From Gammaproteobacteria bacterium (GTDB lineage: Bacteria; Pseudomonadota; Gammaproteobacteria; Thiomicrospirales; Thiomicrospiraceae): a stretch of 5,677 bases of DNA. Each line of letters starts with the position of its first letter. Position 1 is the first letter of the stretch. The notes under the pieces were generated by a model that was given only the letters and a program-made list of their open reading frames with translations, ran no database searches and was not told the origin of the DNA. The stretch lies in contig JAADDM010000121.1 of the NCBI GenBank assembly GCA_013153955.1, forward strand, positions 1-5,677. Reading direction: 5' to 3'. The position numbers and the translations under genes are program-made. Shown here one piece after another: positions 1 through 5,677 of the stretch.

Positions 1-389
1 ACAACATTTTGCTCTATGACAGCATTTGCACCAACAGAGACCGAGCTTAATAAGCATACCGTTTCATCCACGACTGCAGAGGTATGAACGCCCTCTTTAA
101 GTACAACAGGGTTTAAAATCTGCGCCACCAAAGCATAGACATAATAGGGATTATTAACAATAAGATGGGGTACTGGGCATGCCGGACTGTCATCTGCGGT
201 TAAAATAACGGCACCTGCCTGAGAGCAGGTTAAAGCAGGAAGGTATTTTGAATCATTTAGAAATGAGATGTTTTGTGCTGTTGCCGAGTTGAGGCTTGCA
301 ACCTGCACAATATCTGAGCTGTGAGACCCGATTAACTCAAGCACGACTCCTTTAGAAGTTAGGAGATCTGCGATATCACTTAAAAGCAA
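1..389 (-). CDS. lpxD: UDP-3-O-acylglucosamine N-acyltransferase LpxD, N-terminal 129 residues (partial)
   Basis: LpxD adds the second acyl chain, from acyl-ACP, to the 2-amino group of UDP-3-O-acyl-glucosamine, the third step of lipid A synthesis in the cytoplasm. The frame runs off the left edge. Visible are the N-terminal uridine-binding domain (about 1-100) and the start of the left-handed beta-helix hexapeptide repeats (SVSVGANAVIEQNV at the edge). ISFLNDSKY contains F43 and Y49, at the positions of the aromatic pair that stacks on uracil in the family. ILTADDSP and LIVNNPYYVYALVAQIL align with E. coli VMTQDDLP and LVVKNPYLTYARMAQIL. There is no ATG anywhere in the visible frame. After the skp stop the codons are AGT ACT ATT TTG, so I choose TTG at 387-389, 9 nt after skp; ATT at 390-392 is possible. 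The GTG at codon 16 would cut into the conserved domain. The catalytic His region is outside the window. Identity is confident; the start is less so. Confidence 0.9.
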   Translation of the reverse strand, partial: MLLSDIADLLTSKGVVLELIGSHSSDIVQVASLNSATAQNISFLNDSKYLPALTCSQAGAVILTADDSPACPVPHLIVNNPYYVYALVAQILNPVVLKEGVHTSAVVDETVCLLSSVSVGANAVIEQNV

Positions 390-396
390 AATAGTA

Positions 397-400
397 CTCT
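397..400 (-). promoter_or_regulatory. Possible weak lpxD ribosome-binding site
   Basis: AGAG on the minus strand overlaps the skp stop codon and lies 7 nt before the proposed TTG start at 387-389. The match to the consensus is poor (only GAG), but the spacing is good and favours TTG over the ATT at 390-392. Confidence 0.3.
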
Positions 401-953
401 ATTTATTAAAGTCTGAACGTTGTTTTTTGCTCAACGTTTTTAAGTGATTTAGAACATCATCAGTAATATCTACACGGTTATTTGTGTAAGCAATTCCTTC
501 GTATAAAATCAGGTCAAATGACTGTTTTTCACCAATCGATTTAATCGCATCATTGACAATATTCTGCAGCTGAGCCAGCTCTTCATTACGACGAATATTT
601 AAAAGTTCCTGAACATCATTACGACGGCGCTGAATATCTCGCGTTAACATAGTGAGCTCTCGCTCCTTCATCAGCTTTTGACCGTCACTCATGACCGATT
701 TGTTTTTCTGATATTTGGCCTGCTGCTTTTCAAGCTTACTTGCTAACCCCTTGAGTTCAGCTTGCTGAGGGGCAAACTCTTTTTTAAGGATTGCATCAGC
801 CATTCTCGCTTGAGGGGCTTTTTCTAACAATAAAGCAACGTTGACAACGCCAAGCTTAACGGGCGTCTCTGCCTGTACATTACTCGCTAGAGCGATAACC
901 ATCACTGATAAAACAACTTTCAAAATATTTTGCATTAACTTATTCCATTTCAT
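399..953 (-). CDS. skp: Periplasmic chaperone Skp (OmpH family)
   Basis: Periplasmic holdase that in E. coli forms a jellyfish-shaped trimer and carries unfolded outer-membrane proteins from the Sec translocon to BamA, the product of the gene just upstream. The 184-residue precursor is slightly longer than E. coli Skp (161). Residues 1-28 are a signal peptide with a hydrophobic core and a VQA cleavage site before E29. The mature start VKLGVVNVALLLEKAPQA is typical of the family. A charged, Gln/Lys/Glu-rich helical region, about 51-141, forms the coiled-coil tentacles. The end FDLILYEGIAYTNNRVDIT, then DDVLNHLK, returns to the body domain and resembles E. coli. The product is basic overall, as usual. 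The gene follows bamA after 89 nt and ends with TAG at 399-401, in the same frame as lpxD. Confidence 0.93.
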   Translation of the reverse strand: MKWNKLMQNILKVVLSVMVIALASNVQAETPVKLGVVNVALLLEKAPQARMADAILKKEFAPQQAELKGLASKLEKQQAKYQKNKSVMSDGQKLMKERELTMLTRDIQRRRNDVQELLNIRRNEELAQLQNIVNDAIKSIGEKQSFDLILYEGIAYTNNRVDITDDVLNHLKTLSKKQRSDFNK

Positions 954-964
954 TATTCTAAATA

Positions 965-970
965 CCTTTT
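965..970 (-). promoter_or_regulatory. Probable skp ribosome-binding site
   Basis: AAAAGG on the minus strand lies 11 nt before the skp ATG at 951-953. It supports the first ATG as the start over the in-frame ATG at codon 7. Confidence 0.45.
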
Positions 971-984
971 CAGAATTGTACCTT

Positions 985-1005
985 AAAACCCCGTTTAAAG
1001 GGGTT
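985..1005 (-). terminator. Intergenic GC-rich hairpin with short T tract (weak terminator or attenuator)
   Basis: In the bamA-skp gap the minus strand reads AACCCC (1005-1000), a 7-nt loop TTTAAAC, then GGGGTT (992-987) and two more T's. This is a perfect 6-bp stem followed by a run of four T's, two of them inside the stem. The T tract is short and ends in AAGG, so it would be a weak intrinsic terminator at best. Because skp and lpxD lie downstream in the same direction, partial attenuation or a processing/stability site is more likely than full termination. I have not calculated its stability. Confidence 0.35.
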
Positions 1006-1042
1006 ATATAGCCTACTTTTTACCCCTGATTGAGATAAATTT

Positions 1043-3328
1043 CTACAAAGGAGCCCCTAAACTAAATTGAAAGGTTTGTGTTCTATCGTCAACACTATAC
1101 CCAATAGGACGAGCAAAACTAAACGTTAACGGTCCAACGGGGGTAATCCAAGAAGCGCCAATGCCGATAGCTGAACGAAACTCTTCTAATTTCACATTAT
1201 CTAACCCGTTAAAAACATTCCCAGCATCTAGGAACAAACTGAGCCTTGCGTTGCTGGAATCTTCAATAAAAGGTACTGGAATAACAATCGCTGCCGTGGT
1301 TGCAAGCTTTACGCTGCCCCCTCTTGGACGATCACTGCCATCGATCGTCAGGTCATATCTATCACCCAAGGAGTTTGGTTCAAACCCTCTGACTGAACCA
1401 ATTCCCCCTGCATAAAAATTTCGATAGAAAGGCAGCGCAGAGATTCCATCAAACCCATCTCCATAAGCAAAGCTGCCTTTCATTTTAAACGTTAGATGTT
1501 TCGTCATCGGTAAGTACCAACTTTCATTGGCGTACACTTTAAAATAGGATTCATTCGAGGTCCCCGGAAGTACGGCCTCTAAAGAGAGGTTTGTTTTGTG
1601 CCCCTCTGTTGGAAAGTAAAATGAATTTGCACTATTGTGATTCCAGCCAACCGTTGAAACAATCGAACTCGAGTTTTTACCAAAATTATTGATGTAATCA
1701 TTACAGATCGTAAAAGTGCTTGAACAAATAAGCTCTTGAGAGTCGAATTTTAAACCGTAACTCAAAGACTCTTTCTCACTAAGAGGGTATGCTAAAGAGA
1801 GCCTAACCCCCATATTATTCGTAGTATAGTCAGCAACGGAAAGGGCTTCTGCATCAATTTCACTTAAATAGATCCCCGCACCAAAGCTAACGCCATCCTC
1901 CGTAAAGTAAGGATTAGTCAGCCCTATATCAACCGTTTTTCTGGCTGCACTGGTTGCCAACTTCAAATCTAATTTATTACCACTTCCGATAAAGTTACGC
2001 TCGGAAACCCCTAAATTAAAGCTGATACCATCGATCTGGGAAAAACCTACGCCAGCACTGAATGAGCCAGTTGCTTGCTCTTTAACTTTAACCACTAAAT
2101 CAACCTGATCAGCACTGACACGCTTAGTCTCAATGTCTGCCGACTTAAAGAAACCTAATCGCTTTAATCTACTTTTTGACTGGCGCACCAACTTAAGAGA
2201 GTAGGGAGCACTTTCAAGCTGACGCATCTCTCTACGCACCACATGGTCTCTAGTACGCGTATTTCCTTCAATCAAAACACGTCTAATATAGACTCGATTC
2301 TTTGGCTCAAACTTAAAATTTATGGCGATGGTATGGTTTTCATCATCAATGACGGTTTCAGGTACTACTTCCGCGAAGGCATAACCCTCTTCACTTAGAC
2401 GGTCTCTAATCGCATTAACCGATGCAATAACAGATGCCCTTGAAAAGGTATCCTGCTCTTTAAACTCAATCAGTTCTGAAAGCTCAGTCTCATCAATAAT
2501 TAACTCACCGGTAAATTGAAGGCTTGAGATGCTGAATAAAGCCCCTTCGTCTATATTGATGGTTGAAAATACTTTAGTTTTATCGGTTGATAGGCTCACT
2601 TGAGAAGACTTTACCTCAAAACGTGCATAGCCTCTATCCATGTAATAGGACTTAAGAGTTTCTATATCCCCTTGCAGCATCGGCTTAGAATAAGCATCGC
2701 CCTCTGAAATTTTCATTTGAGATTTCAAGCGACTGTCACTATATACATGGTTACCTACGAGATTGACTCGACCCACTGTCGCCGTTTCGCCTTCTGTCAC
2801 TTTAATAGTAATTGCAACACGGTTACGCGGTAAAGACTTAGAAGTAATATCGACCTCTACGGCATAGTAGCCTTGGTTCTGATAACGTCTTTTAACGTCA
2901 ACAACAACTCGATCCAATGCGACTTTATTGTGAATTCGGCCCTGCTTAATACCAAGGGAATCAAGTGCATCAGTAAGCGTTTCTGTATCAATTAACTGAT
3001 TACCTTCAATCACAATATCTGCTATTGATGCACGTTCAACAACCTTAACAACTAAGGTGCCTGAATCTTTTTGATAGAGTGCGACATCCTTAAAAAATCC
3101 TGTCTTATACAGACGCTGAATGCTTTCCTGAGTCGACTGACTGTCTAAAAACTTTCCTTTAGAAACACTTAAATAGCTATTAATCGTATCAATGCCAATA
3201 CGATTAGCCCCTTCGACTTCAATTTTTTCTATTGTAAAAGCACTCGCAAGACTGGGTGCTAATAATAGGCATGCAATCGCACTTGATAAAGTGGTGTTTT
3301 TTAATTTTTTCAATTTCATATCAACCAT
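1043..3328 (-). CDS. bamA: Outer membrane protein assembly factor BamA
   Basis: Omp85-family core of the BAM complex, which folds and inserts beta-barrel proteins into the outer membrane. Residues 1-30 form a signal peptide (KLKKLK, hydrophobic core, LASA cleavage before F31). Five POTRA domains follow, roughly 31-99, 100-178, 181-264, 267-343 and 346-418. A barrel runs from about 421 to the end. The barrel carries the conserved YFPTEG (571-576), FYAGG (638-642) and the loop-6 lid motif VRGF (646-649). At 761 residues it is shorter than E. coli BamA (810), mostly through shorter barrel loops; loop 6 lacks the E. coli cysteine pair. C535 and C542 are the only cysteines of the mature protein. 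The last residue is Leu instead of the usual aromatic. The ATG at 3328 overlaps rseP by 8 nt. The ATG at 3317-3319, one base after the rseP TGA, is equally plausible and would start MKLKKLK. Neither has a clear ribosome-binding site, which points to coupling with rseP. Confidence 0.97.
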   Translation of the reverse strand: MVDMKLKKLKNTTLSSAIACLLLAPSLASAFTIEKIEVEGANRIGIDTINSYLSVSKGKFLDSQSTQESIQRLYKTGFFKDVALYQKDSGTLVVKVVERASIADIVIEGNQLIDTETLTDALDSLGIKQGRIHNKVALDRVVVDVKRRYQNQGYYAVEVDITSKSLPRNRVAITIKVTEGETATVGRVNLVGNHVYSDSRLKSQMKISEGDAYSKPMLQGDIETLKSYYMDRGYARFEVKSSQVSLSTDKTKVFSTINIDEGALFSISSLQFTGELIIDETELSELIEFKEQDTFSRASVIASVNAIRDRLSEEGYAFAEVVPETVIDDENHTIAINFKFEPKNRVYIRRVLIEGNTRTRDHVVRREMRQLESAPYSLKLVRQSKSRLKRLGFFKSADIETKRVSADQVDLVVKVKEQATGSFSAGVGFSQIDGISFNLGVSERNFIGSGNKLDLKLATSAARKTVDIGLTNPYFTEDGVSFGAGIYLSEIDAEALSVADYTTNNMGVRLSLAYPLSEKESLSYGLKFDSQELICSSTFTICNDYINNFGKNSSSIVSTVGWNHNSANSFYFPTEGHKTNLSLEAVLPGTSNESYFKVYANESWYLPMTKHLTFKMKGSFAYGDGFDGISALPFYRNFYAGGIGSVRGFEPNSLGDRYDLTIDGSDRPRGGSVKLATTAAIVIPVPFIEDSSNARLSLFLDAGNVFNGLDNVKLEEFRSAIGIGASWITPVGPLTFSFARPIGYSVDDRTQTFQFSLGAPL

Positions 3329-4709
3329 GGGATATTCTAACTACATCATTAAACAGAGCGACAAACGTCAATCCAACTATTAAGGCTAAGCCAATCGACT
3401 GACCGACTGACATAACCCGCTCACTCACTGGTGAGCCTTTAACCATTTCAATCAGGTAATATACCAAATGCCCGCCATCCAAAATAGGAATTGGCAGTAA
3501 ATTTAATATTCCGATACTTAAGCTAAGTAACCCTAGCAAACTCAAGAATGAGATTAAACCACTTTGAATAGCCTGCCCAGAGTAGTTAGCGATACTTAAA
3601 GGCCCTGATAAATTCTCTAAACTGACATTCCCAAAGAACATACGCTGCATCATGACCAAACTCATATCAAACAGATCAAGACTTCGCTGAAAGCCTTGTA
3701 AAAAGGCCTCTGACACACCGTATTGAACATGATTCATATAAGGCTTTAGAACCGCCTCAGATACCTGAACACTCGCCCCAAACTGACCAACGCTCTGACC
3801 AGAAGAGAGTTGGACTTTCCCTAATTTAACCACTGCAACATACTCTGCATGGTCTCTTTCATAAGTGATTTCAACAGCCTGCTCTGGCTTGGCTCTTACT
3901 GCTGTAACAAACTCAGGCCAATAGGTGACTGTTTCGCTACCCACCCTTAAAATTTTATCACCCGACTTAAGCCCTGCCAACGCAGCAGCGCTCTGAGGCA
4001 CAACGTCACCCAATACAATAGGCAACTGAATCTGATAAGGCTTAAAGCCAAGTACTTTCAGCCAGTTCTGCTTAGGCTGATTAATATCCAGTCCATCTAA
4101 GGGGATATCCTTAAGTAAAAACAGCCCACCACTCTTCTGGCTTTCTAGTGTTAAATCAATGGATTTAACCTCATCAACCAAGCCTTGTAAAATCTGTTGA
4201 TGCACCCCTTGCCAGTGATAAACTGGCCGTCCATCCACTGAGACAACCGACCAGGTCTGGTTGTTTGCCAAAGACTGTTTTTCAAATGCTTCTGAGAGGG
4301 GTGAAGCAGGGTTTACGTGATCAAAAATAGGTTTAGGGCCTGATACCCCCACCAGATACATCACTGAAAAAACAAACCAAGCGAACAGTAGATTGATGAT
4401 CGGGCCTGCAGCAACCACAGCAAATCGTTTATAGACACTCTGACGATTAAACGCTCTGGGTAAATCAGCTTCTGATACTTCGCCCTCTCTCTCATCCACA
4501 AATTTAACATAGCCACCAAGCGGGATTATGCCAATTTTAAAGGTCGTTTCTGACCCCTGTTTTTCATACAGGCTTTTACCAAAACCGATGGAAAAGGTCG
4601 TAACTTTAATATTAAACCAACGCGCAACTTGATAGTGACCCCACTCATGGATGGTGACGATTAAGCCCATGACCACAATAAAACCTAGAACAGACCACAG
4701 TACCGTCAT
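3321..4709 (-). CDS. rseP: Site-2 intramembrane zinc metalloprotease RseP
   Basis: Inner-membrane protease of the M50 family. In E. coli it cuts the anti-sigma factor RseA after DegS, releasing sigma-E, and also removes leftover signal peptides. The 462-residue product carries the zinc motif HEWGH (21-25, catalytic E22) in the first membrane segment. It also has SIGFGK (40-45), PLGGYVK (63-69), and the third zinc ligand region NLLPIPILDGGH (403-414, D411). Two PDZ domains lie between, roughly 124-215 and 220-300, the second with AGLKSGDKIL. The C-terminal GSPVSER and ALFND motifs match E. coli closely. A longer frame opens at an ATG at 4760, but its 17 extra residues lie inside cdsA and are not conserved. 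The ATG at 4707-4709 puts HExxH at residue 21, close to residue 22 in E. coli. It follows the cdsA stop by one base, with GGAG 12 nt upstream. Whether sigma-E or RseA exist here cannot be seen. Confidence 0.96.
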   Translation of the reverse strand: MTVLWSVLGFIVVMGLIVTIHEWGHYQVARWFNIKVTTFSIGFGKSLYEKQGSETTFKIGIIPLGGYVKFVDEREGEVSEADLPRAFNRQSVYKRFAVVAAGPIINLLFAWFVFSVMYLVGVSGPKPIFDHVNPASPLSEAFEKQSLANNQTWSVVSVDGRPVYHWQGVHQQILQGLVDEVKSIDLTLESQKSGGLFLLKDIPLDGLDINQPKQNWLKVLGFKPYQIQLPIVLGDVVPQSAAALAGLKSGDKILRVGSETVTYWPEFVTAVRAKPEQAVEITYERDHAEYVAVVKLGKVQLSSGQSVGQFGASVQVSEAVLKPYMNHVQYGVSEAFLQGFQRSLDLFDMSLVMMQRMFFGNVSLENLSGPLSIANYSGQAIQSGLISFLSLLGLLSLSIGILNLLPIPILDGGHLVYYLIEMVKGSPVSERVMSVGQSIGLALIVGLTFVALFNDVVRISHG

Positions 4710-4710
4710 A

Positions 4711-5523
4711 CTAAGCAACAGCTCCAAAGTGCCATAGTAAATACAGCATAGGGACTGCAATCAATAAGCTATCAATACGATCTAACACCCCCCCATGACC
4801 CGGTAATATTTTACCGCTGTCTTTTAGGCCTGCTTGACGCTTTAACACACTCTCAAACAAATCACCTAATACAGAGAAAAGGGCAACCAGAGCTAAGCCC
4901 AGTGCAAATATCCACTCTGAAAACAAGAGTTCTGGCTGGACAAGAAATAGCCCGATTAAAGAGATTATAAACGCCAGCGCAGCCCCTCCCCAGACACCTT
5001 CCCAAGTTTTTCCTGGGCTCACATGAACAGCAAGCTTCGTTTTACCAAACTTTCTTCCCGAGAAGTAAGCTCCGGTATCAATGGCCCAAATCACCACCAA
5101 ACTCATCAGAACAACTTGGGGAGAGAACTCTGCCCTAAAATGAATGAAGGCAGTGGTAAATAGGACGACAGATAATATCCCTGCCAACATAACATAGCCC
5201 ACAGAACGTGTTCCAACCTTGCCTTGGGTACGCTGATAGCGAGAGACAACTGAAAGCAACAACAACGCTTCCAAAACAGTTAGCATCAATATATTTTGAT
5301 CTGAAAGAGTCTCGACTGCGTAAAAACCAATCAGTGTTGTCACACCGGCATAAAGCGCCTTTTTCCAGAGCGCCTCAATTTGGGCAAAGCCCGCCCACTC
5401 CCAAGCAGCAATAAAGCCAACCCCAAGTACAATCCACTGCCAGCTCTGATTTGAAGCTTCAAACAGTGCTAAAGAGGCAAGCACGGCCAAGATAACAGCG
5501 GTGATAATTCGTTGTTTTAACAT
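4711..5523 (-). CDS. cdsA: Phosphatidate cytidylyltransferase (CDP-diacylglycerol synthase)
   Basis: Integral inner-membrane enzyme that converts phosphatidic acid and CTP to CDP-diacylglycerol, the branch point for phosphatidylethanolamine, phosphatidylglycerol and cardiolipin. The 270-residue length is normal for the family. It is very hydrophobic, with several membrane segments (for example about 7-20, 31-47, 81-95, 110-127, 136-148, 179-195, 205-219 and 252-265). The CdsA signature is complete at S225-D251: S-x-L-K-R, KD at 234-235, PGHGG at 241-245, then DRID. Two further conserved cytoplasmic patches are DTGAYFSGRKFGK (149-161) and SPGKTWEG (169-176). The ATG at 5521-5523 overlaps the uppS stop; an AGG 10 nt upstream is a modest ribosome-binding site. 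The stop TAG at 4711-4713 is one base from the rseP ATG. No dxr gene follows it, as it does in some relatives such as Pseudomonas. Confidence 0.97.
   Translation of the reverse strand: MLKQRIITAVILAVLASLALFEASNQSWQWIVLGVGFIAAWEWAGFAQIEALWKKALYAGVTTLIGFYAVETLSDQNILMLTVLEALLLLSVVSRYQRTQGKVGTRSVGYVMLAGILSVVLFTTAFIHFRAEFSPQVVLMSLVVIWAIDTGAYFSGRKFGKTKLAVHVSPGKTWEGVWGGAALAFIISLIGLFLVQPELLFSEWIFALGLALVALFSVLGDLFESVLKRQAGLKDSGKILPGHGGVLDRIDSLLIAVPMLYLLWHFGAVA
4722..4725 (-). promoter_or_regulatory. Probable rseP ribosome-binding site
   Basis: On the minus strand GGAG lies 12 nt before the ATG at 4707-4709 and inside the end of cdsA. The spacing is longer than ideal, but it supports the short rseP start over the upstream ATG at 4760. 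Termination of cdsA one base before the rseP start suggests coupling as well. Confidence 0.4.
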
Positions 5524-5677
5524 GATGAGGATACCTGTTCACTGGTTTTGCCAAAGCGGCGTTCACGTTGGCTAAAGGAAGCAATGGCCTTATCAATACT
5601 CGATTCATCAAAATCAGGCCATAAATCATCGGTAAAATAAAATTCGGCGTAGGCCATCTGCCATATCAGAAAATTAC
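5517..5677 (-). CDS. uppS: Undecaprenyl diphosphate synthase, C-terminal 52 residues (partial)
   Basis: Cis-prenyltransferase that extends farnesyl diphosphate with isopentenyl diphosphate to the C55 lipid carrier precursor used for peptidoglycan and surface polysaccharides; it acts at the cytoplasmic face of the inner membrane. The window keeps only the end of the gene; the 5' part lies beyond the right edge. The visible peptide begins NFLIWQMAYAEFYFTDDLWP, which matches the E. coli family end SNFLLWQIAYAELYFTDVLWP. It includes the Glu that corresponds to Mg/isopentenyl-diphosphate-site E213 of E. coli. The RERRFG motif of the C-terminal loop that reaches the dimer partner is also present. 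The catalytic Arg/Ser cluster just before the NF pair is outside the window. The gene ends SSSC then TAA at 5517-5519, overlapping the start of cdsA by 7 nt, so the two are probably translationally coupled. The name is secure; the protein's full length cannot be judged. Confidence 0.95.
   Translation of the reverse strand, partial: NFLIWQMAYAEFYFTDDLWPDFDESSIDKAIASFSQRERRFGKTSEQVSSSC

Noticed and set aside
970..980. Promoter for skp: TACAAT (980-975) as a -10 box, or TCTGA (974-970) as a sigma-E -10
   Set aside because: No TTGACA-like box lies 16-18 nt upstream of TACAAT and no GGAACTT-like box lies about 16 nt upstream of TCTGA; AT-rich sequence gives such matches by chance.
1005..1013. TATATA in the bamA-skp gap as a -10 box
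   Set aside because: The sequence about 17 nt upstream (TCAATC) does not resemble a -35 element, and the region is just AT-rich.
1161..1415. Plus-strand open frame of 84 codons inside bamA
   Set aside because: It lies wholly opposite the conserved BamA barrel, including VRGF, and its translation has no recognisable domain; a shadow of bamA.
3192..3383. Plus-strand open frame of 63 codons across the bamA start and rseP end
   Set aside because: Antisense to the BamA signal peptide and POTRA 1; no domain or ribosome-binding site that supports it.
4710..4760. Upstream ATG at 4760 as the rseP start
   Set aside because: Adds 17 residues (with CC, YY and no membrane logic) not found in RseP and overlaps cdsA by 50 nt; the ATG at 4709 fits the family N-terminus.
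5208..5414. Plus-strand open frame of 68 codons inside cdsA
   Set aside because: Antisense to the conserved cdsA frame, with low-complexity, protein-unlike composition.

Overview
The window holds a conserved envelope-biogenesis operon of a Gram-negative, probably gammaproteobacterial, organism. All recognisable genes lie on the minus strand, so they read from right to left: uppS (3' end only), cdsA, rseP, bamA, skp, lpxD (5' end only). This is the order found around bamA in Escherichia coli and many other gammaproteobacteria. The DNA is moderately AT-rich. The proteins align readily by eye with their E. coli counterparts, but I cannot name a genus from sequence alone.

Layout: 5517-5677 is the C-terminal end of undecaprenyl diphosphate synthase. 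It overlaps by 7 nt with cdsA (4711-5523, CDP-diacylglycerol synthase). Next come rseP (3321-4709, site-2 protease) and bamA (1043-3328, the outer-membrane beta-barrel assembly protein). The 89-nt gap at 954-1042 is the only real intergenic space; it contains a GC-rich hairpin followed by T's. Then come skp (399-953, periplasmic chaperone) and, after 9 nt, the first 129 codons of lpxD (1-389), which lacks an ATG and appears to start at TTG. No stretch of 300 bases or more is without a gene, and I see no RNA gene, mobile element, CRISPR array or long repeat.

The products serve one theme, building the envelope. UppS makes the C55 lipid carrier for peptidoglycan and O-antigen. CdsA makes the precursor of all phospholipids. 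RseP takes part in the envelope stress response. BamA inserts outer-membrane proteins that Skp escorts across the periplasm. LpxD performs the third step of lipid A synthesis. Overlapping or 1-nt junctions suggest one translationally coupled message entering from the right edge.

I found no undescribed system. Points worth a second look are the ATG-less lpxD sitting in the same frame as skp behind a single amber stop, a three-arm attenuator-like structure between bamA and skp, an unusually placed cysteine pair and a non-aromatic C-terminus in BamA, and the absence of dxr between cdsA and rseP.
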